Assembly (NCBI GenBank): GCA_041656295.1
Contig: JBBADV010000004.1
Span: 117,001-181,000 of the forward strand
Origin: Kiritimatiellales bacterium
Lineage (GTDB): Bacteria > Verrucomicrobiota > Kiritimatiellia > Kiritimatiellales > Tichowtungiaceae
DNA: 64,000 nucleotides
Direction of reading: 5' to 3'
Positions 52,996-61,795 of the stretch are shown piece after piece. The first letter of the stretch is position 1; each line of letters starts with the position of its first letter. Made by a program: the position numbers and the translations under genes. The notes below the pieces were generated by a model, which was not told where the DNA came from, did not search any database, and saw only the letters and a list, made by a program, of their open reading frames with translations.

Positions 52996-53497
52996 GGTGA
53001 ACGCACTTCATCCGGTACCGGTTATCAATTCCATAAGCGCCGGCAACGACACGGCATTCCCGTCCGGGTTCATCCTGCGCTGCTGCAAATTGCCGGACTG
53101 TTTCAATTTGCTGAATCAGTTCCGGATTAAAGTTGCGGATATTAGCCATTTCGAATTCATCAATATAATGCTCCAGCCTGGCCGCGTGATCTGTTTCTTT
53201 TAATTTATCCGTTAACACCCGGGTTAATCCGGCATAATCGACCTGTTCGAGAATTTGAAATGTTTTCAGAAAACGACCAAGTCGATGGGTTGAAACAAAC
53301 AACCGCTGTTGTCCTGAGCGCGCAAGCAGAGAATAAAACCGGGCTCGTTTTTCTTCTGTGTCTGCGACGGCGTCAGCAATATTTTGTTTTGCCTTAACAA
53401 CAATTTTTTTTACGCGCCGGTTTTTTACAATCCAGCCTGCGCCGCCCGCAGCCCCGGCGATACCGGCGCAAATACCGGCACATAGTTTTGCATTCAT
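52955..53497 (-). CDS. Membrane-anchored protein of unknown function, 3' end possibly rearranged
   Basis: A 180-residue protein; ribosome site AAGGAG precedes the start. Residues 2-24 are a Gly/Ala-rich hydrophobic helix (AGICAGIAGAAGGAG), followed by basic NRRVKK, so it is a membrane anchor with the rest on the cytoplasmic side or exported. Residues 35-140 are charged and helical (EKRARFYSLLARSG, LTDKLKETDHAARLEHYIDE). The last 20 codons overlap the M20 remnant on the other strand, so the natural C-terminus may have been replaced. No family recognised. It is preceded by a 46-codon gene in the same orientation. Confidence 0.55.
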   Translation of the reverse strand: MNAKLCAGICAGIAGAAGGAGWIVKNRRVKKIVVKAKQNIADAVADTEEKRARFYSLLARSGQQRLFVSTHRLGRFLKTFQILEQVDYAGLTRVLTDKLKETDHAARLEHYIDEFEMANIRNFNPELIQQIETVRQFAAAQDEPGRECRVVAGAYGIDNRYRMKCVHLKRLMSATSRLRW

Positions 53498-53508
53498 CCC
53501 GTTTCTCC

Positions 53509-53649
53509 TTATCTTAATTTTCCCGACCGCGACTTCTTCATCCGCACTCCGTTAAACGGCTCTTTTTTACGCATGTGCCGCAGCTCTTTTTTCTCGATGG
53601 CAATAAGCTCCAGAATCGGCAGTGGAAAATTTTTCAGGTGTGCCGGCAT
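53509..53649 (-). CDS. Small basic protein upstream of the membrane-anchored gene
   Basis: A 46-residue frame (MPAHLKNFPLPILELIAIEK, then KELRHMRKKEPFNGV, ending in KKSRSGKLR) with a clear AGGAG ribosome site 7 bases before ATG 53649. It ends 11 bases before the next gene's start. It is strongly basic, with a short hydrophobic stretch at LPILELIAI. No relatives recognised. It is a real candidate because of the ribosome site and spacing. Confidence 0.5.
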   Translation of the reverse strand: MPAHLKNFPLPILELIAIEKKELRHMRKKEPFNGVRMKKSRSGKLR

Positions 53650-53702
53650 ATATCTTCTCCTGTTTGAGTTGTTTTTTGGACGGCAGTATATGCAGAGATG
53701 AA

Positions 53703-53717
53703 TGACACAGCGTGTCA
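53703..53717. promoter_or_regulatory. Short perfect palindrome in a promoter region
   Basis: TGACAC and GTGTCA with a 3-base centre, 54 bases upstream of the small basic gene and about 195 bases before ftsK on the other side. It may be an operator for the minus-strand pair. Next to it, 53766-53790 holds the repeated TCCTGT motif, described in the findings. Confidence 0.35.
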
Positions 53718-53911
53718 CTGGAAAAACTTTTTCAAATAATTTCGCGAACCGGAAAAAGGTGAAAATCCTGTCGATCCTGTAAGTCCTGTCAAAAAACGGT
53801 ATCCGTTTATCTCTGTGATACTCGCAAGGATGAGACATTGAGATTTGACTTTTAACTTTTTCCTTCAAATTTCAGGTTTTATTTTCCTCTTCTCTTCTTA
53901 TAATCACGCAA

Positions 53912-56299
53912 ATGGCAAAAAAACGTTCTAAAGAAGATGACGTGCCGGTACGCTCGCCGCGTCGCGAGATGATCGGAGTGATTCTGCTGGCGCTGTGTTT
54001 GATGAGTTTTCTCAGTGTATTTTCGTTTAATCCGAATGACATCAGCCTGCTGTGCAGCCCGCCGGCGTCGCCGCCGCATAATCTGATCGGCCCGTTCGGC
54101 GCATGGTTTGCCTATTTCGGACTGCTGCTGTTCGGCGCCGGTGGCTGGCTGGTTCCGTTTATTTTATTAACCGGCGGGCTGCTGATGACGTTCCGTTCGT
54201 ACGAACGCATCTGGCCGGTCTGGACATGGCTGTTTATCAGCTTAACGGCGCTCGCCGGCTTTTTTGAATATCAGCCGGCGCTTTGGAGCGGACTGGTTGC
54301 GCGGTATAATCTCGGCACACCCGGCGGACTGATTGGAAATCTGCTGGCTGTGCGCACGCTCGGATTGTTAATCGGCCGCACCGGCGCCGGTGTCGTTTTT
54401 ACAGCAATCATTATTCTGGCGCTGCTGCAGCTCACCGGTATGCACCCCTTCACACCGTTTGTTTTTGTCTGGAAACAAATCCGCGGCGTGCTGCGCCGGA
54501 ACGGGCGGGATAACGACGAGGTTTTAACGACTGGGAAAAAACCGGTGAAACAGCGGCGTGAAAAAATTAAAACAATACCGGCAGAAGAACTTTTTATACC
54601 GGCGCCGGAACCTGAGCCTGTACCGGCAAAGCCGAAAAAACCGTTACGCGACGTATTAAAGCCGGTAGCGGTGCCGCAAGAGAAATCAAGCGACGAGGCC
54701 GGCGGCGCGAGTGTTAATATCGCGTCGGGCGCTGATCAGTCCGGCTATCAGCTGCCGCCGGTCAGTCTGCTTGACGAACTGCTGCCGCTGGATCAGCGTA
54801 CCGCACAGGAAAATACGATCGAAAAAGCAGCAATTCTGCAACGGACGCTGGAACAGTTTAGTGTAGAAGGCGCGGTGACGCATGTTGAAACCGGTCCAAC
54901 GGTAACGTCGTATGAAATTACCCCGGCGGAAGGCGTACGCGTTGAAAAAATTTCATCGCTCGAACGCAATATCGCACTTGCTCTGAAAGCGCAGAGCATC
55001 CGTATTCAGGCGCCGATTCCCGGTAAAGGCGCGGTAGGAATTGAGGTGCCCAATGCAAAAGGTTCCGCAGTATATTTGCGCGAACTGGCAGAAAGTCCGG
55101 CGTTTCATAACCCGGATATCACGCTGCCGCTGGCACTCGGCAAAGACGTCAGCGGGAAGATGGTGGTCGGCGATCTGGCGAGTATGCCGCACATGCTGAT
55201 TGCCGGGGCGACCGGCGCCGGAAAAACGGTGTGTATGAACTCGCTGCTCACCGGACTGCTGCTGTCGTGCACACCGGAACAGATGCGGCTGATTCTGGTC
55301 GACCCGAAAACATTTGAATTTCAGGCGTATGAAAATCTGAAACATCTCGTGGTGCCGATCATCACCGACGCAAAGAAAGTCACGCTCGGTCTGCGCTGGG
55401 CAATTAAGGAGATGGAAAAACGGTATGCCCTGTTTAAAAAGCTGAAAGTGCGCGACATTAAGGGATTTAACAACCGCGCGATCGAGCAGCAGGCGGATCT
55501 GTTCGGTGAAACCGCACTGGAAAACAGAGCGCCGGCAGAAAAAGAGAATATTCCGGCAAAACTGCCGTATATCGTCATCGTGATTGATGAGCTGGCGGAA
55601 CTGATGGGCGTTGCACAGCAGGAAATCGAGCCTTGTATCGTGCGCCTCGCGCAGCTTTCACGCGCGGCCGGAATTCATATGATTCTCGCCACGCAGCGTC
55701 CGTCGGTAAACGTTATTACCGGAACCATTAAAGCGAATATTCCGGGACGGATCGCATTCCGGGTTAACCAGGGGAACGACAGCCGCACGATTCTGGATAC
55801 TGTCGGCGCCGAAAAACTGCTTGGCAAAGGCGATATGCTTTTCCTGCCGCCGGGTAAGCCGAAACCGGTGCGTTTACAGGGAACGTGGACGAGCGACGCC
55901 GAACTGCACCGCGTCACCGATTTCATCCGCCAGCAGGGCACGCCGGAATTCATCACCGAAATTACGCAGAAGATGGAAGACAGCAAGGCGGAACTGCCGG
56001 CAATGGATGCGGACGACGGGATGCTTGAGGCCGCAATCGAAGTGCTGCGCCAAACCAAACGCGCGACGACTTCGTCGCTGCAGCGCCGCCTGAAAATCGG
56101 TTACAACCGCGCCGCCAACCTCATGGAAGTGCTCGAACAAAAAGGAATTATCGGGCCGCCGACGGAAACCGGACCGCGCGATATTCTGGTTGATCTCGAC
56201 GGTGAAATTCCGGACAATGAGGGTGCAGTGCCGCCGGTGGAGGGTGATGCCGGCGGTGAACCGGCGGAAGCAGCGGAGGTAGATCCGCAGGAGGAATAA
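53912..56299 (+). CDS. ftsK: DNA translocase FtsK/SpoIIIE
   Basis: A 795-residue protein that pumps DNA at the division septum. Four or so N-terminal membrane segments lie between residues 25 and 200 (GVILLALCLMSFLSVF and others), followed by a charged, proline-rich linker (EPEPVPAKPKKP). The alpha/beta motor has Walker A GATGAGKT near residue 432 and Walker B VIVIDELAELM. The C-terminal gamma winged helix recognises KOPS-type sites (SSLQRRLKIGYNRAANLMEVLEQ). Its Shine-Dalgarno is not obvious. First gene of the housekeeping run to 60965. Confidence 0.97.
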   Translation: MAKKRSKEDDVPVRSPRREMIGVILLALCLMSFLSVFSFNPNDISLLCSPPASPPHNLIGPFGAWFAYFGLLLFGAGGWLVPFILLTGGLLMTFRSYERIWPVWTWLFISLTALAGFFEYQPALWSGLVARYNLGTPGGLIGNLLAVRTLGLLIGRTGAGVVFTAIIILALLQLTGMHPFTPFVFVWKQIRGVLRRNGRDNDEVLTTGKKPVKQRREKIKTIPAEELFIPAPEPEPVPAKPKKPLRDVLKPVAVPQEKSSDEAGGASVNIASGADQSGYQLPPVSLLDELLPLDQRTAQENTIEKAAILQRTLEQFSVEGAVTHVETGPTVTSYEITPAEGVRVEKISSLERNIALALKAQSIRIQAPIPGKGAVGIEVPNAKGSAVYLRELAESPAFHNPDITLPLALGKDVSGKMVVGDLASMPHMLIAGATGAGKTVCMNSLLTGLLLSCTPEQMRLILVDPKTFEFQAYENLKHLVVPIITDAKKVTLGLRWAIKEMEKRYALFKKLKVRDIKGFNNRAIEQQADLFGETALENRAPAEKENIPAKLPYIVIVIDELAELMGVAQQEIEPCIVRLAQLSRAAGIHMILATQRPSVNVITGTIKANIPGRIAFRVNQGNDSRTILDTVGAEKLLGKGDMLFLPPGKPKPVRLQGTWTSDAELHRVTDFIRQQGTPEFITEITQKMEDSKAELPAMDADDGMLEAAIEVLRQTKRATTSSLQRRLKIGYNRAANLMEVLEQKGIIGPPTETGPRDILVDLDGEIPDNEGAVPPVEGDAGGEPAEAAEVDPQEE

Positions 56300-56301
56300 C
56301 C

Positions 56302-56796
56302 ATGGCAAGCATCGGAGAGACGTTTAAGGCTGCGCGCATCGCCAAAGGGGTCAGCGAATCTGAAGCCGGCGCCGCGACGAAAATTCTGACGAAAATGATT
56401 GTTTCGATAGAAGCTGACGATTTTTCCGGTATTGCTGCGCCGATGTATGCGCGCGGCTTTATCCGCATATACGCCAAATATCTTGAAATTGACCCTGACC
56501 CGCTGCTGGCGGAATATAATGAAAAATTTATCCATGAAACCGGCGGTGCACCGGAACCGTATGATGATGAAGAAAAAAAATATTCATCGCTGCCGTTCGA
56601 CCCGCGCATCGTCGCCGGCGCAATCGCCGGCATTATTGTTCTGATCGTGCTCATTGCCAGCATTACCAACTGCATCCGCCGCCGCGCACCGGAAAAAACC
56701 GCCGCCGCGCACCAGACGAAAAACGCCAGGGTCCTGCTCAACGAGCCCCTGCCCGATCTTTACCTCATCGACCGTGAAACCATTGAACAGAAATAA
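56302..56796 (+). CDS. RodZ-like helix-turn-helix membrane protein
   Basis: A 164-residue protein. Residues 4-75 form an HTH_25-type domain (IGETFKAARIAKGVSESEAG, IVSIEADDFSGIAAPMYARG, FIRIYAKYLEI) as in RodZ, the actin-associated cell-shape protein. A hydrophobic helix lies near 97-117 (VAGAIAGIIVLIVLIAS). It lacks the long periplasmic domain of E. coli RodZ. The AGGAGGAATAACC ribosome site lies inside the ftsK end; the gap is 2 bases. Located among division and lipid genes. Confidence 0.82.
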   Translation: MASIGETFKAARIAKGVSESEAGAATKILTKMIVSIEADDFSGIAAPMYARGFIRIYAKYLEIDPDPLLAEYNEKFIHETGGAPEPYDDEEKKYSSLPFDPRIVAGAIAGIIVLIVLIASITNCIRRRAPEKTAAAHQTKNARVLLNEPLPDLYLIDRETIEQK

Positions 56797-56797
56797 T

Positions 56798-57391
56798 ATG
56801 GAAAAAAACAATCAATCGGCAATCGACAATCGCCAATCGGCAATTATCAATCCCCCCAACATCCTCACTCTCAGCCGTTTCGTGTTCGCGATCCTGTTCA
56901 TGGTTTGTTTGAGTGTTCCATTTTCCGGCGCAACGATTATCGCATTAATTTTATTTGCCGTCGCCGCACTCACCGACGCACTTGACGGATATCTTGCGCG
57001 CAAAATTTACGGCTGCACCGATTTCGGGAAGCTGATGGATCCGCTTGCCGACAAAGTGCTCACCGCCGCCGCATTCATCGGCTTCGCCGGACTTAGACTG
57101 ATGCCCGCATGGATGGTCACACTGATTATTTCACGCGAAATGATGGTTACCGGCCTGCGCCTGCTTGCCGCCGAAAAAGGTGTTGTGCTCGCCGCCGGCG
57201 CGTGGGGCAAGCATAAAACCGTCTGGCAGATGGTCTATATCATCGCTGTTCTGATAGCCCGGCCATTCGGCGTTTTGACACAAAAAACATGCTGCACCGC
57301 AAACTGGACTTTCGCCTTCGCCGTCACGGGCATCACCCTCTGGAGCGGCATTGTTTATTTCCGCGAAAATTTTTCTTTATTGAAAAAGTAA
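56798..57391 (+). CDS. pgsA: CDP-diacylglycerol--glycerol-3-phosphate 3-phosphatidyltransferase
   Basis: A 197-residue membrane enzyme making phosphatidylglycerophosphate. The CDP-alcohol phosphotransferase motif DALDGYLARKIYGCTDFGKL followed by MDPLADK is complete. Start at ATG 56798, one base after the preceding stop. The N-terminus carries an odd insert, NNQSAIDNRQSAIINP, encoded by a CAATC-repeat tract; the conserved protein begins at PNILTLSRF. A longer frame from 56654 is not used because it overlaps the RodZ-like gene. Confidence 0.93.
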   Translation: MEKNNQSAIDNRQSAIINPPNILTLSRFVFAILFMVCLSVPFSGATIIALILFAVAALTDALDGYLARKIYGCTDFGKLMDPLADKVLTAAAFIGFAGLRLMPAWMVTLIISREMMVTGLRLLAAEKGVVLAAGAWGKHKTVWQMVYIIAVLIARPFGVLTQKTCCTANWTFAFAVTGITLWSGIVYFRENFSLLKK

Positions 57392-57462
57392 ACGCGCCGC
57401 CCCCGGCGTGTTATGAATAAACAGGAATATTTTCAGAGCAGTTTAGTTTTTCAGGAATTTGT

Positions 57463-58419
57463 ATGTCTACAGCACGAGAAGAGAGTTGGCAGATTAAACG
57501 GCGCGCCGATGTGTGCGCCGGCACGAATGAACCGTTTAAAGACGGCGACGAATTTATGACGCGTCTGCTGTTTATCGACGGTGAATATGTCCGCGAAGAT
57601 TACAGTCTGACGTGGTGGAACGAAAATAATCCCGAGCGCGGTATCAGTGCGTGGAAAAGTATGTTCCGCCTGCCGCCGGCGCCGGAAGAGCCGGTAAAAA
57701 AAGAAAATGCGGAATCGCTGTTGCGTAAGATGGTAGCGAAGGAGGATGCAGACGATACGAATGCAATTTATATTCTCGCGGTGATGCTGGAACGTAAAAA
57801 AATTCTGGTCGAAAAAGATATACAGATGCGCGACGACAAAACGAAAGTCCGCGTTTACGAACATAAAAAAACCGGCGACACATTTTTGATTGTCGATCCG
57901 GAGCTGAAACTCGCCGAAATTGAACAGGTTCAGGAAGAAGTCGTTGGATTGCTCGGCGGTAAGCCGCCGAAAACCGCAACGGTGATTTACTTTGAAATGG
58001 TTCTGCACGCGCTGGTGGAAAAACATAAAAAAATTCTATTTCCGAAAAAACCGGTCGGTGGCGAAGAAGGCATTGTACAGAAACTCGCGGCATCGTTTTT
58101 TGCACTGCTCGCCGGCAAAAAAAGTCCGTGGTGGGAAGAGTCGAATAAAGTTTTTAACCGTTTTGAAGATTCCGAAACGTGGGGACCGGCAGTCACTGAA
58201 TACCGCGATCTGATTGAACGCATCCCGCAGGAAGTCCGTTTTCAAGGACTCGGAAAACCGGCGCTGGCCAAGGCACTCGAAACACTCGCACTGCAAGAAC
58301 CGGCAGAAATTACCGAAACCGAAGTTCTCGAGGCATTTAACATCGATGATCCGCGCATCATTGAACTGCGTGAGAAATTTCTCGCCGCAGTTCAAGCCGC
58401 TGCGACATATAATTCATAA
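57463..58419 (+). CDS. Conserved protein of unknown function
   Basis: A 318-residue soluble protein without signal peptide or membrane helix. The first 160 residues include WQIKRRADVCAGTNEPFKDG, EDYSLTWWNENN and EAESLLRKMVAKEDADDTNA, a pattern I associate with an uncharacterised PVC family containing a possible Cys-based site (VCAGTNEPF). The second half (from KPPKTATVIYFEMVL) is helical and different in character, including FALLAGKKSPWWEESNKVF. The join at residue about 168 (LLGGKPPK) may mark a fused domain. No function assigned. It lies between pgsA and the cvpA-like gene with separate gaps of 71 and 145 bases. Confidence 0.6.
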   Translation: MSTAREESWQIKRRADVCAGTNEPFKDGDEFMTRLLFIDGEYVREDYSLTWWNENNPERGISAWKSMFRLPPAPEEPVKKENAESLLRKMVAKEDADDTNAIYILAVMLERKKILVEKDIQMRDDKTKVRVYEHKKTGDTFLIVDPELKLAEIEQVQEEVVGLLGGKPPKTATVIYFEMVLHALVEKHKKILFPKKPVGGEEGIVQKLAASFFALLAGKKSPWWEESNKVFNRFEDSETWGPAVTEYRDLIERIPQEVRFQGLGKPALAKALETLALQEPAEITETEVLEAFNIDDPRIIELREKFLAAVQAAATYNS

Positions 58420-58480
58420 AAAGGACATACGGCCTAAAAGGTATATTATATGCTGCCGGTTAAGCGCTGAAAACTCATAT

Positions 58481-58509
58481 AGATACTTCCGGTAAATCCG
58501 GGAGTATCT
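58481..58509 (+). terminator. Hairpin between the unknown gene and the cvpA-like gene
   Basis: AGATACT and AGTATCT arms extend through TCCGG/CCGGG (one G-T pair), giving a 12-bp stem with a TAAAT loop. The bases after it are AT-rich without a T-run, so this is a weak terminator or an attenuator. Confidence 0.5.
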
Positions 58510-58564
58510 ATGTTAAAATTAATTATGATTCCAATTTTACGCCGGTGCGTGTTATAAATGCGGC

Positions 58565-59230
58565 ATGTCTCTGACGGATGGTTTTTTGTGGGTCGATATC
58601 GCCCTGGCGGTGCTGGTGCTGCTGTTTTTTCTGAACGGATTGCGGCGCGGGCTGTGCCGTGAACTGGCGCATATCCTTACGTTTGCGGCATTGATTGCCG
58701 GTTTCTGCTTTTTCTACGCGCCAATCACAGAATTCGCTGCCTGCCACTGTACATTTGTTGCGCTGGAACATATTCACATCGCCGTGCCGGTCATGATGCT
58801 GAGTGCTGCGCTTGTCGTATACATTCTGATCTGGCTGTGCCTGCGCGCACTGCTTTGTCCGTTCCTTGATTTTCTCGGTGAAAAATTTCTCGGCGGAATC
58901 GTCGGCGCAGCGCGCGGCGCGGTTTTCGGATTAGTTATTATTGCGGCACTGACGCTCGTGCAGATTCCGGCGGTGCAGGAAGCTGTCGTCGATAAATCGG
59001 TAATCGGCTGCTGGGTTGAAAATACCATCACGCCGTGGCTCAAAGAAACCGTCACAATGCCGGAAACCGGCTGCGGTGATTTTCCGCTGCCGCTGGAATT
59101 TTATCGCCGGAAAAATACAGATGAAGCTGCCGGCCTCACGCAAACAAACACACCGCCGGGAAATACTCCGGCGTCCGCCAATCAGCAATCGACAATCAAC
59201 AATGACAATGGTCCCCAGAGAACTGATTGA
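58565..59230 (+). CDS. CvpA-family membrane protein
   Basis: A 221-residue protein with four hydrophobic segments (WVDIALAVLVLLFFLNGLRR, LTFAALIAGFCFFY, VMMLSAALVVYILIWLC, AARGAVFGLVIIAALTLV), as in CvpA/colicin V production proteins. GLRRGLCRELAHIL and GGIVGAARGAVFGL are conserved spots. The last 22 codons are polar and partly derived from a repeat tract (SANQQSTINNDNG) that also covers the dnaG start. It overlaps dnaG by 23 bp. Confidence 0.85.
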   Translation: MSLTDGFLWVDIALAVLVLLFFLNGLRRGLCRELAHILTFAALIAGFCFFYAPITEFAACHCTFVALEHIHIAVPVMMLSAALVVYILIWLCLRALLCPFLDFLGEKFLGGIVGAARGAVFGLVIIAALTLVQIPAVQEAVVDKSVIGCWVENTITPWLKETVTMPETGCGDFPLPLEFYRRKNTDEAAGLTQTNTPPGNTPASANQQSTINNDNGPQRTD

Positions 59231-60965
59231 AGAAATCCGCGCGCGCAACGATATTGCCGAAGTCATCGGGTCCTATCTGCCGTTGCGCAGCGCCGGTACG
59301 CGCTTCAAAGTCAACTGTCCGTTTCATAAAGAAAAAACGCCGTCGTTCACGGTGAGTCCCGACCGGCAGATTTACCACTGCTTCGGCTGCGGCGCCGGCG
59401 GCGATGTGATCCGCTTCATCCAGGAATATGAAAAGGTCGATTTTATGACGGCGCTGCGCATGCTCGCTGATCGCGTTGGAGTTGAACTCACTGTGGCAGA
59501 GAGCAGCGATGAAACCGGTGCGAATCGCCGTAAACTTTTTCAAATTCATGAAAGCGTCGCACAGCTCTATCGAAAAATTTTAACCGACCATCCTGAAGGT
59601 GCCGCCGGCCGCGACTATCTTGCCGCGCGCCGGTTAACCGGTCAGATCGCCGAAGATTTTCAAATCGGCTTTGCGCCGGACCGTTTCGATGCACTTGAAA
59701 AATGGGCGGCGCAGAAAAAAATTCCATTTGAACTCATGGAACAGGCAGGACTGATGATTCAGTCCGGCAAACACGCCGGAAGTTTTTACGACCGTTTCCG
59801 CAACCGCCTCATGTTTCCCGTCCGCGACGAGACCGGACGCGTAATCGGCTTCAGCGGCCGCGCCGTCAATCCGGATGAAAAAGGGGGTAAATACGTCAAC
59901 AGCCCCGAAACACCGCTGTTTCATAAAAGCCGCGTGCTGTTCGCCATCGACAAAGCGCGGCGCGCGATGGTCGACAAACGTACTGCGATTGTGGTTGAAG
60001 GTCAGCTCGACGCCATCCGCTGTCACGAGGCCGGAATGAATAACACCGTTGCCTCGCAGGGAACCGCACTCACATCCGACCATGCGCGTATGATCCGGCG
60101 CTATGCTGACGAAGTCATTTTAATGCTTGATGCCGACAGCGCCGGACAAAAAGCAGCGCTGCGTTCATCCGAAGCATTCATCGCCGAAGAACTCAGTGTG
60201 CGTGTGGCATCACTGCCCGCCGGTGAAGATCCTGATTCGCTGATTCGCAATCAGGGTGCCGATGTTTTTATGGCACACATTCATGCTGCCGTTCCGGCGA
60301 TTGATTTTCTGATTAACGTAATGAGCGCGCAGGAAAACCTGAACAACGAAGCCGGACTCATGCGCACCGCGCGCGCCGTACAGGCATTAATCGCCCGGGC
60401 GCCCGGCGCCGTTCAGCGCGATCGCATGGTGCAGACAGCATCGGAACGGCTGAATCTTTCGCCGGCGGCGCTGCGCCGCGACCTCGCGCATAAAAAACAA
60501 ACATTGCGGCGCCCTGCAGCGGAAACGGCCGGCAGCGCCCTGCCCGCGCCGGAACATTATCCGGACAACGAAACAGCGCTGCTGGAAATTTTAATATTTC
60601 ATTATGACGCTGCATTTACAGTGGTTGCCGATCATCTGCCGCCGGATTTTTTCTCTCATCCTGACTGCCGCTTATTATTCGAACTGCTGCTGGATTACGG
60701 CGCGGCGTTTATGGATCAGATTCCGCCGGAACGCACCGGCGCACAACGGCTCGCCGCACGGCTGCAGGCCGGAGAAACAAAAATTCGCGGCGGAAACGAT
60801 GATCATGCCAAAGCCGCACAGGATATCGTCATGGCGCTTTGGCGCAAAGCGCTTAAACACCGGCGGCAGACTCTGCCCGCCGGTCCGGCAACAATGGAAA
60901 TTACACTCCAGCTTAAACAGCTCGACTTCGGTTGGGAACATGCCGTCAGTTTTATGGTTGTCTGA
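59208..60965 (+). CDS. dnaG: DNA primase
   Basis: A 585-residue primase. Zinc-binding domain CPFHKEKTPSFTVSPDRQIY followed by HCFGCGAGGD (CHC2 type, near residues 37-62); the catalytic core GFSGRAVNPDEKGGKYVNSPETP; TOPRIM site VVEGQLDAIRCHEAG with VASQGTALTSDH and LMLDADSAGQ. In many primases EG-x-MD is used; here EGQLD. ATG 59208 or 59202 begins the conserved RELIEEIRARNDI; an upstream extension to 59016 would lie within the cvpA-like gene. Ends the plus-strand housekeeping run. Confidence 0.96.
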   Translation: MVPRELIEEIRARNDIAEVIGSYLPLRSAGTRFKVNCPFHKEKTPSFTVSPDRQIYHCFGCGAGGDVIRFIQEYEKVDFMTALRMLADRVGVELTVAESSDETGANRRKLFQIHESVAQLYRKILTDHPEGAAGRDYLAARRLTGQIAEDFQIGFAPDRFDALEKWAAQKKIPFELMEQAGLMIQSGKHAGSFYDRFRNRLMFPVRDETGRVIGFSGRAVNPDEKGGKYVNSPETPLFHKSRVLFAIDKARRAMVDKRTAIVVEGQLDAIRCHEAGMNNTVASQGTALTSDHARMIRRYADEVILMLDADSAGQKAALRSSEAFIAEELSVRVASLPAGEDPDSLIRNQGADVFMAHIHAAVPAIDFLINVMSAQENLNNEAGLMRTARAVQALIARAPGAVQRDRMVQTASERLNLSPAALRRDLAHKKQTLRRPAAETAGSALPAPEHYPDNETALLEILIFHYDAAFTVVADHLPPDFFSHPDCRLLFELLLDYGAAFMDQIPPERTGAQRLAARLQAGETKIRGGNDDHAKAAQDIVMALWRKALKHRRQTLPAGPATMEITLQLKQLDFGWEHAVSFMVV

Positions 60966-61084
60966 AATGCAGCTGATTTAAAAAATAGAAAATTATCTCT
61001 GCCGCTTAATTTATTGTATTCATGATTGCACGCGCGGCGGGCATTAACCGCGATTCCGGTGCGGCCAATGAAAACGAAATCGTT

Positions 61085-61750
61085 CTAGTTGCGCTGGTCC
61101 ATCACCCGCTGAACAGCGCGCTGGACAAGCTCAGTCCCGTTAGAAAGTCCCAGTTTGACTTTGATACGTGCGCGGTAGGTTTCAATTGTTTTTATACTCA
61201 GTCCCATTGCGCCGGCAATTTCTGCAGTATTCTGACCGTGCCCAATGCGTTCGAATACGTCCAGTTCGCGGTCGCTCAGTTTTTCTACCGGGTTGGAGTA
61301 ACATGAGACACGCCGGTGAAAGTTTTTCATGATTTTCTGCTTCACGGATTCACTGGCGTACACACCGCCATTGAAAATCTCGCGAAAGGCATCAATCAGT
61401 TTTGCCGGCGGCGCGTCTTTACCAACGTACCCGCTCGCACCGGCACGGAGCACGCGTTCCGCATAGAGCATTTCGTCCTGCATTGAAAGAACCAGTGTCT
61501 TGATGCCGGGAAAGCGCGCTGAGATGTCTTTAACAAGATCAAGACCGGAGTCTTTTCCGAGAGAAAGATCAACCAGAACCAGGTCCGGCGACAGCCGGGC
61601 ACAAAGTTCGACAGCATGAGCACGGCTTTCTGATTCGCCGCAAACGACAAATTCAGGTTCCTGCTCAACGTAATCACGCAGTCCCTTGCGAATAAACGCG
61701 TGGTCATCCACAATCAGGATTTTCTTCCTCTCTGGAGGGGTTGCAAACAT
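61085..61750 (-). CDS. NarL/FixJ-family response regulator
   Basis: A 221-residue two-component regulator. Receiver domain: ILIVDDHAFIRKG (acidic pair), phosphorylated Asp in LVLVDLSLGKDSG (near residue 60) and Lys in SGYVGKDAPP. The C-terminal LuxR helix-turn-helix is LSDRELDVFERIGHGQNTAEIAG with LSIKTIETYRARIK. No sensor kinase is nearby. It lies downstream of mazG on the same strand and converges with dnaG. Confidence 0.94.
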   Translation of the reverse strand: MFATPPERKKILIVDDHAFIRKGLRDYVEQEPEFVVCGESESRAHAVELCARLSPDLVLVDLSLGKDSGLDLVKDISARFPGIKTLVLSMQDEMLYAERVLRAGASGYVGKDAPPAKLIDAFREIFNGGVYASESVKQKIMKNFHRRVSCYSNPVEKLSDRELDVFERIGHGQNTAEIAGAMGLSIKTIETYRARIKVKLGLSNGTELVQRAVQRVMDQRN

Positions 61751-61795
61751 CCGTAAATTATATGATAAAAACCGCTTGTCCCTACAACCACAATC

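Noticed and set aside
61022..61306. A 94-codon plus-strand frame after dnaG
   Set aside because: It overlaps the end of the response regulator on the other strand and has no ribosome site.
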